NCBI GenBank assembly: GCA_026989655.1
Contig: JALSIX010000003.1
Coordinates: 1-34,977, forward strand
From: Caldilineaceae bacterium
Lineage (GTDB): Bacteria; Chloroflexota; Anaerolineae; Caldilineales; Caldilineaceae
DNA length: 34,977 nt
Direction of reading: 5' to 3'
Shown here: piece by piece, positions 1-7,512 of the stretch
How the letters are laid out: the number at the start of each line of letters is the position of its first letter
Numbering within the stretch: the stretch's first letter is position 1
Program-made: the position numbers and the translations under genes
The notes under the pieces: generated by a model
Seen by the model: only the letters and a program-made list of their open reading frames with translations
The model's database searches: none
What the model was told of the DNA's origin: nothing

Positions 1-1364
1 CCCTCCAACCCCTGCCGGACAGCTACCTGGGACCTATCCTGAACCTACGCACCGGACAGAACGTCCGCATCACCTTCACCAACCGACTGCCCGGCACCGA
101 GAAGAGCATCGTCCACTGGCACGGCCTCCACGTGCCCGAGGCCGCGGACGGACACCCCCGCTACGCCATCTCCCCGGGCGAGAGCTATACATACGAGTTC
201 ACCGTCCGGGACCGGGCCGGCACCTACTGGTACCATCCCCATCCCCACGGCCGCACCGGCCCCCAGGTCTACCGAGGCCTGGCCGGCCTCATCCACATCT
301 CCGATCCCAGCCAGGCCACCGAACAGGGCCTGCCCACAGGCCCCTACGACCTGCCCCTGGTGATCCAGGACCGCCGCTTCGACGCCCAGAACCGGCTCCT
401 CTACGGCGTGGACATGGCCGGCTTCCTGGGCGACCGCATCCTGGTGAACGGCCGGCCAGACGCCACCCGCACGGTGGAGCGGAGGCCCTATCGCCTGCGC
501 CTGCTCAACGGCTCCAACGCCCGGATCTACAAGCTGGCCTGGTCCGACAACACGCCCCTGACGGTCATCGCCACCGACGGCGGCCTGCTGGAACAGCCGG
601 TGCAGCGGAACTACGTGACCTTGGGCCCCGCAGAGCGGGTGGAGCTGCTGGTGGACTTCAGCCAGTGGCCGGCCGACTCCACCGTGACCTTGCGCAGCCT
701 GGCCTTCTCGGTGACCGGGGGCGGCAACAGCGAGCTGCCCAACGGCGCCGAGTTCTCGGTGATGGACTTCCAGATCCAGGAGGCCAGCCCGGCCACCCCC
801 ACCCCGGAACCCACACCCACCCCCTTCGCCACGGCGCCTGCACCCCCGGGCCACCGGATCTTCCTGCCCAGGGTGAGCAAGGACGTCCCCCCGGGAGAGG
901 CCGCCCAGGTCCAGGTGGATCGGAGCTTCGCCCTCTACCTACAGGCCGGCCAGTGGACCATCAACGGCCGCACCTTCGAGATGACCGGCGTGGCCCAGGA
1001 CGAGATCGTGGAGCTGGGAACCACCGAGGTGTGGGAGTTCGTCAACCAACGACCTGGAGGAGGCGGCATGCCGGGCATGGCGGGCCAACCCCACCCCATG
1101 CACATCCACGGGCTCCAGTTCCGGGTGCTCTCCCGCCAGGCCCCCACGGACGCCACCCAACGGGCCAACTGGGAGACGGTCAAGGACGGCTACGTGGACC
1201 AGGGCTGGAAGGACACGGTGCTGCTCATGCCCGGCGAGCGAGTCCGGGTACAGGTCCAGTTCCAGGACTACACCGGACTCTTCCTCTACCACTGCCACAA
1301 CCTGGAACACGAGGACATGGGCATGATGCGCAACTACCGGGTGGTGGATCCCGCGGCCCGGTGA
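1..1364 (+). CDS. Multicopper oxidase (CueO/CotA/SufI-like), 5' end outside window
   Basis: This is the C-terminal part (about 453 residues) of a three-domain multicopper oxidase; the reading frame is open from base 3 and the start lies upstream of the window. All four copper-binding segments are visible: HWHG (114-125), HPHPHG (234-251), HPMHIHG (1092-1112) and HCH followed by H and an axial Met (1290-1325, HCHNLEHEDMGMM). The family couples one-electron oxidation of Cu(I), phenols or similar substrates to four-electron reduction of O2 outside the cytoplasmic membrane. Two oddities stand out. A Pro/Thr-rich linker (about 795-850) followed by HRIFLPRV (852-875) interrupts the region between cupredoxin domains 2 and 3. 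A short Gly/Met-rich insert precedes the third copper motif (about 1050-1090). Substrate cannot be read from the sequence; a cuprous oxidase role is suggested by the Met-rich proteins nearby but is inference. Confidence 0.93.
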   Translation, partial: LQPLPDSYLGPILNLRTGQNVRITFTNRLPGTEKSIVHWHGLHVPEAADGHPRYAISPGESYTYEFTVRDRAGTYWYHPHPHGRTGPQVYRGLAGLIHISDPSQATEQGLPTGPYDLPLVIQDRRFDAQNRLLYGVDMAGFLGDRILVNGRPDATRTVERRPYRLRLLNGSNARIYKLAWSDNTPLTVIATDGGLLEQPVQRNYVTLGPAERVELLVDFSQWPADSTVTLRSLAFSVTGGGNSELPNGAEFSVMDFQIQEASPATPTPEPTPTPFATAPAPPGHRIFLPRVSKDVPPGEAAQVQVDRSFALYLQAGQWTINGRTFEMTGVAQDEIVELGTTEVWEFVNQRPGGGGMPGMAGQPHPMHIHGLQFRVLSRQAPTDATQRANWETVKDGYVDQGWKDTVLLMPGERVRVQVQFQDYTGLFLYHCHNLEHEDMGMMRNYRVVDPAAR

Positions 1365-1383
1365 GCCGACTCCGGAGGACGAG

Positions 1384-1896
1384 ATGAGCCAACCCCCTGA
1401 GGGTCAGGTCCTCCACGCCTGGTACGGCCTGCCCGGCGAGATCGTGATCGAGCACGACTACTGGCACCTGGTCCGGGTGGGAGCGGTCTCCCTGCCCCAT
1501 CCGCCCCTGGTGAACCTCTTCATCCGCCGCGGGCTTCCCGTGGAGGAGCGCCGACGGCTCAGCTACTGGCACGAGTTCGGCCACCTCCAGACCCTGCCCC
1601 TGGCCCTCCTCCACGGGCTCTGGCTGGTGTGGCCAGGTTCTGCCAGGGTCCGCTCCTGGCCGGAGAGGCTGACACGCCTGGCCGCGATCCTGTTGGCCCA
1701 CGAGGCCCTGTGGGAGCTCCTCTCGGAGAGCTACGTGGTCTGGAAAGTGGGGCCGACCGCCTATCGCCGGCTCTACCGGACCCACCCCAACCCCTGGTTG
1801 CGGGGGTTCTGGGTGGGGATGGCCCTCCTGGCCCTGGTGGGCTCCTGGCTGGCTCGGGGCCGACCCCGAGTAGTCGGACAGGAGCGCAGGCGGTAG
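1384..1896 (+). CDS. Small membrane protein with HEFGH motif, unknown family
   Basis: 170 residues. I do not recognise a named family. The sequence shows HEFGH at residues 63-67, the HExxH signature of zinc-dependent hydrolases. It is followed by a hydrophobic stretch (about 71-86), a second helix with HEALWELLSE (106-115) that could supply a third zinc ligand (Glu107 or Glu111), and a last membrane helix (about 141-157). The C-terminus is Arg-rich and so probably cytoplasmic. The start is supported by GGAGG five bases upstream of ATG. It begins 19 bases after the multicopper oxidase stop, so the two are probably co-transcribed. A membrane metalloprotease or a metal-binding accessory protein is possible, but HExxH alone is weak evidence. 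Confidence 0.7.
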   Translation: MSQPPEGQVLHAWYGLPGEIVIEHDYWHLVRVGAVSLPHPPLVNLFIRRGLPVEERRRLSYWHEFGHLQTLPLALLHGLWLVWPGSARVRSWPERLTRLAAILLAHEALWELLSESYVVWKVGPTAYRRLYRTHPNPWLRGFWVGMALLALVGSWLARGRPRVVGQERRR

Positions 1897-2026
1897 ACCC
1901 AGCCCCCGCAGCCGCGGGCCATGGGCCCCCGATCGGGACATCGCTGGAACAAGCACCGGCCCAGGAGGGCACAGAGGCTTCACCGCCATCGACAAAAGGA
2001 TGCCCAGAAGGGAAAGGAGGGAGGCC

Positions 2027-3694
2027 ATGGCCGTACGGATCGGGGTCAGGAACCTGGGGCGCTACCGGGAGATCCTGGCCGTCTTCACCCGACATGGCTT
2101 TGGCTGGCTCTGGGCCGAGCTGGGCCTGACCGGCCTGCTGCCCCTGGGCCAGCGGTGGAGTCGGCCCACCCAGGACGGCGCATCCGCCCAGGCCGTGCAC
2201 CTGCGCCAGGCCTTCGAGGAGCTGGGCGCCACCTTCGTGAAGCTGGGGCAGGTGCTGAGCACCCGCTCCGATCTGCTGCCGCCGGAGTACATCGCGGAGC
2301 TCTCCAAGCTCCAGGACGCGGTGCCCCCAGTCCCCTATGCCCAGGTGGTGGAGGTGCTCCAGGAGGAGCTGGGCCGGGAAGCCCAGGAGCTCTTCGCGGA
2401 ACTGGACCCCGAACCCCTGGCCGCGGCCTCCATCGGCCAGGTGCACGCGGCCCGGCTGCCCAACGGCGAACCCGTGGTGGTGAAGGTCCAGCGCCCCGGG
2501 GTGGCCGAGGCCATCGAACAGGATCTGGCCATCCTGCTGGACCTGGCCCGGCTCATCACCGAGCACACGGGGTTCGGGCGGGACTACGACGTCCTGGCCC
2601 TGGCCCAGGAGTTCGCCTTCAACCTGCGCTGCGAGCTCAACTACGTCCGGGAGGGGGAGAACGCGGAGCGCTTCCGCCGCATGTTCCAGGGGGACCCGGA
2701 TGTCTGCATCCCCCGCATCCACTGGCCCTACACCACGGAGCGGGTGCTGGTCATGCAGCGGGTCACGGGCATCAAGATCACAGACCTGGAAGGCCTGGCC
2801 CAGGCGGGCCTGGATCGACGACGGCTGGCGGCCAACTTCGTCCGCCTGATGTTGGAGGAGATGTTCGTCCACGGCTTCTTCCACGCGGATCCCCACCCGG
2901 GAAACCTCTACGTGTTGGAGGATGGCCGGATCGGCCTGATCGACTTCGGCATGATCGGCCGGCTGGACGAATCCCTGCAGGAAGGGCTCTCCCGGCTCTT
3001 CCTGGCCGTGGCCAAAGGCCACAGCGACCGGGTCCTGGACGAGATGCTCTTCCTGGGCATGCTCCGGGGAAAGGTGAACTCCCAGGCCCTCCGACGGGAT
3101 CTGGACCACATGATCGCGTGCTACGCCCACCGCTCGGCCCAGGAGATCGCGGCCTCCAACCTCTTCGCGGAACTGATGGCCCTGGCCCGTCGCCACCGCC
3201 TGCGCATGCCCGCGGACCTGGTCCTCATGGCCCGGGCCATGGCCATCAGCGAGGGGATCGGCCTCCAACTCGATCCGGATTTCCAGTTCGTTCCCTTCAG
3301 CACCCCCTACCTGGAACAGTACTGGCTCCACCGCCATTCTCCCCTCCGGGTGGGCGAGAAGGTGGTGGACGGCATGGTGGAGATGACCGAGTTCGGCCTC
3401 TCCTTTCCCCGACGTTTCACCCGGCTGGTCACCCTTCTGGAACAGGGAGAGCTGGGCGGGCAGATCGAGCTCCGGGGCATGGAACACACCCTGGACCGGG
3501 TGCAGCGGATGGTGCACCAGCTTTCGGCCAGCGTGTTGGTGGGGGCGCTGATCGTGGGCCTGAGCCAGTTCATGCACATGGTGGCCCCCGAGGGCTTCCT
3601 CCAGGAATACGCGGGACGTTTCTTCGGCTTCCTCTTCGTCATCGCCATCGTGTTGGGGTTCTGGCTCCTGATCAGCATCGTCCGCTCCCGATAG
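2027..3694 (+). CDS. ABC1/AarF/UbiB-family atypical protein kinase
   Basis: 555 residues. The family hallmarks are in order: the KxGQ segment VKLGQVLSTRSDLLP (residues 71-85), the Ala-rich nucleotide loop AAASIGQVHAARL (132-144), the VVVKVQRPG lysine (Lys153), the catalytic-loop-like HADPHPGN (286-293) and DFG (306-308). Two membrane helices close the protein (about 503-522 and 535-552), as in UbiB/COQ8 proteins. Family members are atypical ATPases that support quinone or isoprenoid-lipid handling at the membrane. No quinone biosynthesis gene is present here, so that role comes from family knowledge only. I chose the ATG at 2027 because AAAGGAGG lies six bases before it; an upstream in-frame ATG at 2000 would add nine residues but has a poorer site. 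It follows the HEFGH gene by 130 bases on the same strand. Confidence 0.92.
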   Translation: MAVRIGVRNLGRYREILAVFTRHGFGWLWAELGLTGLLPLGQRWSRPTQDGASAQAVHLRQAFEELGATFVKLGQVLSTRSDLLPPEYIAELSKLQDAVPPVPYAQVVEVLQEELGREAQELFAELDPEPLAAASIGQVHAARLPNGEPVVVKVQRPGVAEAIEQDLAILLDLARLITEHTGFGRDYDVLALAQEFAFNLRCELNYVREGENAERFRRMFQGDPDVCIPRIHWPYTTERVLVMQRVTGIKITDLEGLAQAGLDRRRLAANFVRLMLEEMFVHGFFHADPHPGNLYVLEDGRIGLIDFGMIGRLDESLQEGLSRLFLAVAKGHSDRVLDEMLFLGMLRGKVNSQALRRDLDHMIACYAHRSAQEIAASNLFAELMALARRHRLRMPADLVLMARAMAISEGIGLQLDPDFQFVPFSTPYLEQYWLHRHSPLRVGEKVVDGMVEMTEFGLSFPRRFTRLVTLLEQGELGGQIELRGMEHTLDRVQRMVHQLSASVLVGALIVGLSQFMHMVAPEGFLQEYAGRFFGFLFVIAIVLGFWLLISIVRSR

Positions 3695-3761
3695 AGGGGC
3701 CCAGCCCGCCCACCCCAGGGCCGAGCTCGCCCCGACGCCCCCCATCTCCAGGCAGCACCGG

Positions 3762-3790
3762 TTGGCAGGGCTTCATACACCCTTCATATC
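3762..3790 (+). promoter_or_regulatory. Candidate promoter with 11-bp-spaced CTTCATA direct repeat
   Basis: TTGGCA (3762-3767), a 17-base spacer and CATATC (3785-3790) form a plausible sigma70-type promoter for the Met-rich gene, giving a leader of about 135 bases. Within it CTTCATA occurs twice, at 3771-3777 and 3782-3788, an exact 11-bp period. Direct repeats of that period are typical binding sites of OmpR/PhoB-type regulators. The -10 match is weak and the assignment is inference. Confidence 0.35.
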
Positions 3791-3933
3791 CCTGTGGCAT
3801 GATGGGGATGCAGGAGACGATGAGGGGTCCGTCGGGACGGCCATGCAGGACACTCCGACCGCCTGCCCCGGCAGGACACTTCCACCCAACCCCCATACGG
3901 CGAACGGCGGCTAATCTCACAAGGAGGTGAGCC

Positions 3934-4905
3934 ATGGACTTGCGCAAGAGCTTTTCCCTCAGCCTCGGGATCGTCCTGGGCCTCGGTCTCCTCTTTCTGG
4001 CCCTCGCGGGCACGGCTCTGGCCCAGGGCATGATGCCACCCGGCAGCCCCCCCATGCCGGGCATGCCCGGTGGCATGATGGGGCCCGGTCCTGGATATCC
4101 TGGAAACCAGGGCTACACCGACACCGTGCCCTTCGCCCCAGGCTTCGGCTACGGCATGATGGGACCCGGTATGGGCATGATGGGCATGGGACCCGGCATG
4201 ATGGGCTTCGGCTACGGCATGGGCCCGGGCATGATGGCCGGCCAGGGCTACACCGACACCGCGCCCTTCGCCCCAGGCTTCGGCTACGGCATGATGGGAC
4301 CCGGTATGGGCATGATGGGCATGGGACCCGGCATGATGGGGATGATGGGCATGGGGGAGCCTGAGCTCCTGGGTCTGCCGGTGTTGAGCATTCCCGAGGC
4401 CCGGGAGGCTGTGGAAGGATACCTGGAGCGCCTCGCTGTCCTGGGGCTCCCCGCAGAGGCGTTCACCATCGGGGAGGTCATGGTCTTCGACAACCAGGCC
4501 TACGTCCAGGTGTTGGAGAAGGAGACCGGGCGCGGTGCCTTTGAGCTCCTGGTGGAGCCCCGGACCCGCTGGGTGATGCCCGAGCCCGGGCCCAACATGA
4601 TGTGGAACCTGAAGTACAGCCCCATGGCCCGGATGATGGGATGGTCCTTCGGCCAAGAAGGCCTGCTCGCGGAGATGCCCATCGACCAGGAGGCCGCCCT
4701 GCGGATCGCCCAGGCCTACGCGGCCCGGGTGCTCAACGGCGCCCAGGTGGCCCCGGAGCTCACCGCGTTCTACGGCTACTACACCGTGGATGTGCTGCGA
4801 GACGGAAAGCCCGTGGGCATGCTGAGCGTCAACGGCTACACCGGCCAGGTCTTCGTGCACCACTGGCACGGCGATTTCGTGGCCATGGGCGAGGCCGAGG
4901 AGTGA
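3934..4905 (+). CDS. Exported Met/Gly-rich protein with PepSY-like C-terminal region
   Basis: 323 residues. A signal peptide (1-30, ending ALA) is followed by a Met/Gly/Pro-rich segment (about 32-141) built on MGMMGMGPGMM-type strings, then a folded region (about 143-323). The folded part contains two PepSY-like repeats, one with PEPGPNMMWN and one with NGYTGQVFVHHWHGDF. I recall the same segments in uncharacterised periplasmic proteins of other bacteria, but know no assigned function. Met-rich strings commonly bind Cu(I), and the gene lies between a multicopper oxidase and the cytochrome oxidase operon, so periplasmic copper holding or delivery is the leading guess. The start is fixed by AAGGAGG seven bases before ATG. 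The Met-rich part contains a recent internal duplication (separate entry). A hairpin at 4945-4980 follows. Confidence 0.85.
   Translation: MDLRKSFSLSLGIVLGLGLLFLALAGTALAQGMMPPGSPPMPGMPGGMMGPGPGYPGNQGYTDTVPFAPGFGYGMMGPGMGMMGMGPGMMGFGYGMGPGMMAGQGYTDTAPFAPGFGYGMMGPGMGMMGMGPGMMGMMGMGEPELLGLPVLSIPEAREAVEGYLERLAVLGLPAEAFTIGEVMVFDNQAYVQVLEKETGRGAFELLVEPRTRWVMPEPGPNMMWNLKYSPMARMMGWSFGQEGLLAEMPIDQEAALRIAQAYAARVLNGAQVAPELTAFYGYYTVDVLRDGKPVGMLSVNGYTGQVFVHHWHGDFVAMGEAEE
4108..4341 (+). repeat. In-frame 99-bp direct repeat inside the Met-rich gene
   Basis: Codons 59-91 (4108-4206) and 104-136 (4243-4341) encode the same 33-residue unit QGYTDT[VA]PFAPGFGYGMM and so on. By eye the two 99-bp copies differ at two bases only, one giving Val to Ala and one silent. 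They are offset by 135 bp. The near identity points to a recent duplication or gene conversion that lengthened the putative metal-binding segment. Confidence 0.9.
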
Positions 4906-4944
4906 AGTCCGCTTCCTCCCAGGAGAACGGACCCGGAGAGGCGC

Positions 4945-4980
4945 GCGTGGGGGGTGGCAGTCGGCTGCCACCCCCCACGC
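4945..4980. terminator. Perfect 16-bp hairpin between convergent genes
   Basis: The arms 4945-4960 and 4965-4980 are exact reverse complements (GCGTGGGGGGTGGCAG) around a TCGG loop. The hairpin sits between the stop of the Met-rich gene (plus) and the stop of ctaB (minus), so it probably serves both directions. Neither side has a clear U-tract. Confidence 0.75.
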
Positions 4981-5004
4981 CGCGTCTGGGCCTCTATCCC
5001 TGCC

Positions 5005-5934
5005 CTATATCAGGACATCCACACAGATCAGAAGAAGTACCAGCCCCAGGTAGACGTTGGAGGCCTTGAACAGACCAAACGCCTCGCGGCGGCCCGGAGA
5101 GCGCCACAGCCGCAGGTTCCGCAGGGCCAGGTCCAGGGTGGCCAGGCCCACGGGGATACCGTAGAGCCATCCCAGGGCAGGGTGGGTCAGGAGAGCCAGG
5201 GCGGCCAGGGCCGTGCCCCCGGTGTGGGCCGCGATCCAGAGGACGGCCCGCCGCGGTGAGGTCTGGGTGGGCAGCATGGGGACACCGCCCCGTCGATAGT
5301 CGTCCTGATAGACCAAGGCCAGGCTCCAGAAGTGGGTGGGGGTCCACAGGAAGACCAGAAGGGCCAGCCAGAGCGCCCCGGCCTCGTTCCAGAAACCCAC
5401 CGCGGCGCTGCCGCTGAGCACCGCCGCGCTGCCGGCGGCCCCGCCGATGACAATGTTCCACAGGGTGCGGGGTTTGAGCCAAAGGGTGTAGACCACCACG
5501 TAGATGAACGCGCCCAGGAACAGGAAGATCGTCAGGGCCGGGTTCCAGGGCAACACCGCCAGCCCGGGCAACAGGACCATGCCGCCGGCCACATAGGGAA
5601 CCCACCGGGGATCGCCCAGCCGTCCGGCCACCAACGGCCGCCGACGGGTCCGCAGCATCCGGCGGTCCGTGTCCCGTTCCAGGTACTGGTTGATGGCCGA
5701 GGAGCCCGCGGCGGCCAGCCCACCGGTGACCAACAGCAGGGCCAGCCGGGCCGAGCCCGGCCATCCGCGGGCCCCCAGGAAGGCGCCGCCCACCGCGGCC
5801 AGCAGGAGCAGGGAGACCACCCGGAGCTTGAACAGGACCGCCAGGTCCTGGAGCCAGGTACGCCATGGGGCTGCCGATGAGGGGAGGGCCGGGGAATGGG
5901 AGGCCCGGGGTTCGAGCGGCTGGGAGATGGACAT
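5005..5934 (-). CDS. ctaB: Protohaem IX farnesyltransferase (haem O synthase)
   Basis: 309 residues, UbiA-superfamily membrane prenyltransferase. The two Asp-rich motifs expected for the family are present: NQYLERDTDRRM (about residues 101-112) and YQDDYRRGGVPMLP. About eight hydrophobic helices follow a short polar N-terminus. The enzyme adds a farnesyl group to haem B to make haem O, the precursor of the haem A used by the oxidase encoded upstream. AGGAGG lies eight bases before the ATG. It is the last gene of the oxidase operon, starting 16 bases after the cupredoxin lipoprotein, and ends at the bidirectional hairpin. No ctaA (haem A synthase) is in the window. Confidence 0.95.
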   Translation of the reverse strand: MSISQPLEPRASHSPALPSSAAPWRTWLQDLAVLFKLRVVSLLLLAAVGGAFLGARGWPGSARLALLLVTGGLAAAGSSAINQYLERDTDRRMLRTRRRPLVAGRLGDPRWVPYVAGGMVLLPGLAVLPWNPALTIFLFLGAFIYVVVYTLWLKPRTLWNIVIGGAAGSAAVLSGSAAVGFWNEAGALWLALLVFLWTPTHFWSLALVYQDDYRRGGVPMLPTQTSPRRAVLWIAAHTGGTALAALALLTHPALGWLYGIPVGLATLDLALRNLRLWRSPGRREAFGLFKASNVYLGLVLLLICVDVLI

Positions 5935-5950
5935 GGCTCGCCTCCTGGGC

Positions 5951-6637
5951 TTAGGGTTCGACGATCAGGACGGCCCGCATGCCGTCGTCGTAGTGCTGGC
6001 CCCGTTCCTGGAAGCAGCCCAGCTCCCAGCGTCCTACCTTGTCCTCGGGCACGGTGAAGGTGAGGACCGTGGCCTGGTCGGGCGGGACCATCCGGGGGTC
6101 GATCATGACCATGAGGCCTGCGTGCTCGTCGGCCAGGTTGGCCAGGGTCAGGGGGCCGAACTCGCCGACCATGGCCCCGGGGGCCTCGTCGTGGCCGGGG
6201 TCCGGGCCGCCCTCATCATGTCCGGGGTCCTCCTCCATGGCCATGTCTTCCCCCATGGCCGACGGCTCCATGCCCTCCATGCCGCCCATATCCATGCCCT
6301 CCATCTCCATGCCCGGCAGGCCCATGACCATGCCCGGGCCCTCCACCTGGATGTCCTGGATGCCCGCGAAGAAGTCCTCGGCAAAGCCCTCGGTGATCCC
6401 CTCGTGGACCTCCACTTCCCGGCCGATCATCAGCTCGTGCAGGTGGGTGCCCCGGTTCACGATGACCATGCGCACCCGCTGCCCGGCCTTGAGCCGGATC
6501 ACGTCCGGATCGATGTCGTAGTCCTCCAGCACGATCTGGATCTCCCCCTCCGGGCCGGGCTCTGCCGCCAGGAGGGTGCTGCACGCGGCCAAAAGGAGCG
6601 AGGCAGCGACCACCGCGGCCAGGGATAGAAATCGCAT
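5951..6637 (-). CDS. Cupredoxin-like lipoprotein with Met/Asp/His-rich insert
   Basis: 228 residues. The signal sequence ends in a lipobox (LAAC, Cys19), so the protein is probably a membrane-anchored lipoprotein facing outwards. The N-terminal half has a cupredoxin strand pattern with HLHEL (His65, His67), and the C-terminal half ends with GCFQERGQHYDDGM, placing Cys208, His215 and Met220 as the remaining type-1 copper ligands. Between them is an insert (about 101-155) rich in Met, Asp, Glu and His. GGAGG lies four bases before the ATG, which is 11 bases after the subunit III stop; ctaB follows 16 bases on. Position in the oxidase operon suggests an electron carrier to CuA, or a copper donor during assembly; the sequence does not separate these. 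No SCO1 or Cox11 gene is visible in the window. Confidence 0.82.
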   Translation of the reverse strand: MRFLSLAAVVAASLLLAACSTLLAAEPGPEGEIQIVLEDYDIDPDVIRLKAGQRVRMVIVNRGTHLHELMIGREVEVHEGITEGFAEDFFAGIQDIQVEGPGMVMGLPGMEMEGMDMGGMEGMEPSAMGEDMAMEEDPGHDEGGPDPGHDEAPGAMVGEFGPLTLANLADEHAGLMVMIDPRMVPPDQATVLTFTVPEDKVGRWELGCFQERGQHYDDGMRAVLIVEP

Positions 6638-6648
6638 GGTCCCTCCTC

Positions 6649-7221
6649 TCACACAACCAGGTAGAGCGCGGCGTAGAAGAAGACCCACACCACGTCCACG
6701 AAGTGCCAGTATTTGACCACGGCCTCCGGTGGCCAGGCGTCCTGGGGCCCGTAGGCCCCTCGCCGGCCGTTGTAGTAGATCAGCCCCAGCAACACCACAC
6801 CGCTCAACACGTGGAAGGCATGCATCCCCGTCATGGAGAAGAAGACCGTCCCAAAGGGCGTCCAGGGGGGGAAGTGCTGGAAGGCCGCGTACCACTCGAA
6901 GGCCACCCCCACCAGGAAGACCGTGCCCAACACCATGGTCCACAGGGTGTAGCGCAGGAAGCGGGGACGGTCGCCGTAGGTGATGTAGGTCTCGGACAGG
7001 TAGGCCGTCAGGCTGCTCAGGAGCAGGATCACGGTGATGGCCAGCCCCAGCCCCTGGCTCAACTCGGCCGGGCGCTGGATGCCCTGGAGGTAGAAGCGGG
7101 TGGCCAACAGCCCGGCGAAGAGCATGCTCTCGGAGAAGAGGAAGAGCCAGAACCCCAGCCGGTTGATGTAGAGCCGGGGATAGGGATGGGCGGCCTGGTT
7201 GGCATGGGCAGGGGAGCTCAT
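6649..7221 (-). CDS. ctaE: Cytochrome c oxidase subunit III
   Basis: 190 residues, five predicted membrane helices, the short bacterial form of subunit III. Recognisable segments are GFWLFLFSESMLFAGLLATRF near the N-terminus, SMTGMHAFHVLSGVVLLG in the middle and KYWHFVDVVWVFFYAALYL at the C-terminus, including the conserved Glu and His of the family. Subunit III stabilises subunit I and helps proton uptake. The gene starts three bases after the subunit IV stop and ends 11 bases before the cupredoxin lipoprotein, so it lies inside the operon. GGAGG is about ten bases before the ATG, slightly far. Subunit IV precedes subunit III here, the reverse of the common ctaC-D-E-F order. Confidence 0.95.
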   Translation of the reverse strand: MSSPAHANQAAHPYPRLYINRLGFWLFLFSESMLFAGLLATRFYLQGIQRPAELSQGLGLAITVILLLSSLTAYLSETYITYGDRPRFLRYTLWTMVLGTVFLVGVAFEWYAAFQHFPPWTPFGTVFFSMTGMHAFHVLSGVVLLGLIYYNGRRGAYGPQDAWPPEAVVKYWHFVDVVWVFFYAALYLVV

Positions 7222-7224
7222 GGG

Positions 7225-7431
7225 CTAGTGACCTCCTTCCCGATAGCGGAGCTGGGCAATGTGCATGAAGTAGTACGCGATGAGCCCCACCTTGGCCACC
7301 GCGATGGCCGTCAAGGGGAGCAGGATCCCGGTGAAGGAGACTGCGATCCAGTACTCCACCCCGGTGAGGACAGCAAGCAACACCGCGGCCACGATGCCCG
7401 TGCGGATCCGGGCCGCCTTCTCTCTCTCCAT
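7225..7431 (-). CDS. ctaF: Cytochrome c oxidase subunit IV, prokaryotic type
   Basis: 68 residues with two membrane helices. The sequence LTGVEYWIAV and AKVGLIAYYFMHIAQLRY fits the small bacterial subunit IV family (conserved Glu in helix 1, Lys and FMH in helix 2). I chose the ATG at 7431 because GGAGG lies seven bases upstream; a further 13 residues could be read upstream from 7470 without a comparable site. It follows ctaD by 81 bases, and its stop is three bases before the subunit III start, consistent with coupled translation. Confidence 0.88.
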   Translation of the reverse strand: MEREKAARIRTGIVAAVLLAVLTGVEYWIAVSFTGILLPLTAIAVAKVGLIAYYFMHIAQLRYREGGH

Positions 7432-7512
7432 GGATACACCTCCGGATGTCTCAGGGTCCATCGCGTCCACTGCGATCCAAGGGCCCCCTCATCCTGTCGG
7501 ACCCGACCGCGC

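Noticed and set aside
1559-3745. Minus-strand open frame of 728 codons opposite the ABC1 kinase gene
   Set aside because: No domain or ribosome binding site; it covers a clearly coding gene on the other strand.
3784-4971. Minus-strand His/Ala-rich repetitive frame opposite the Met-rich gene
   Set aside because: The HH/HA strings are the reverse complement of ATG-GGC-rich codons; no start signal, and the plus-strand protein has a signal peptide and a strong ribosome binding site.
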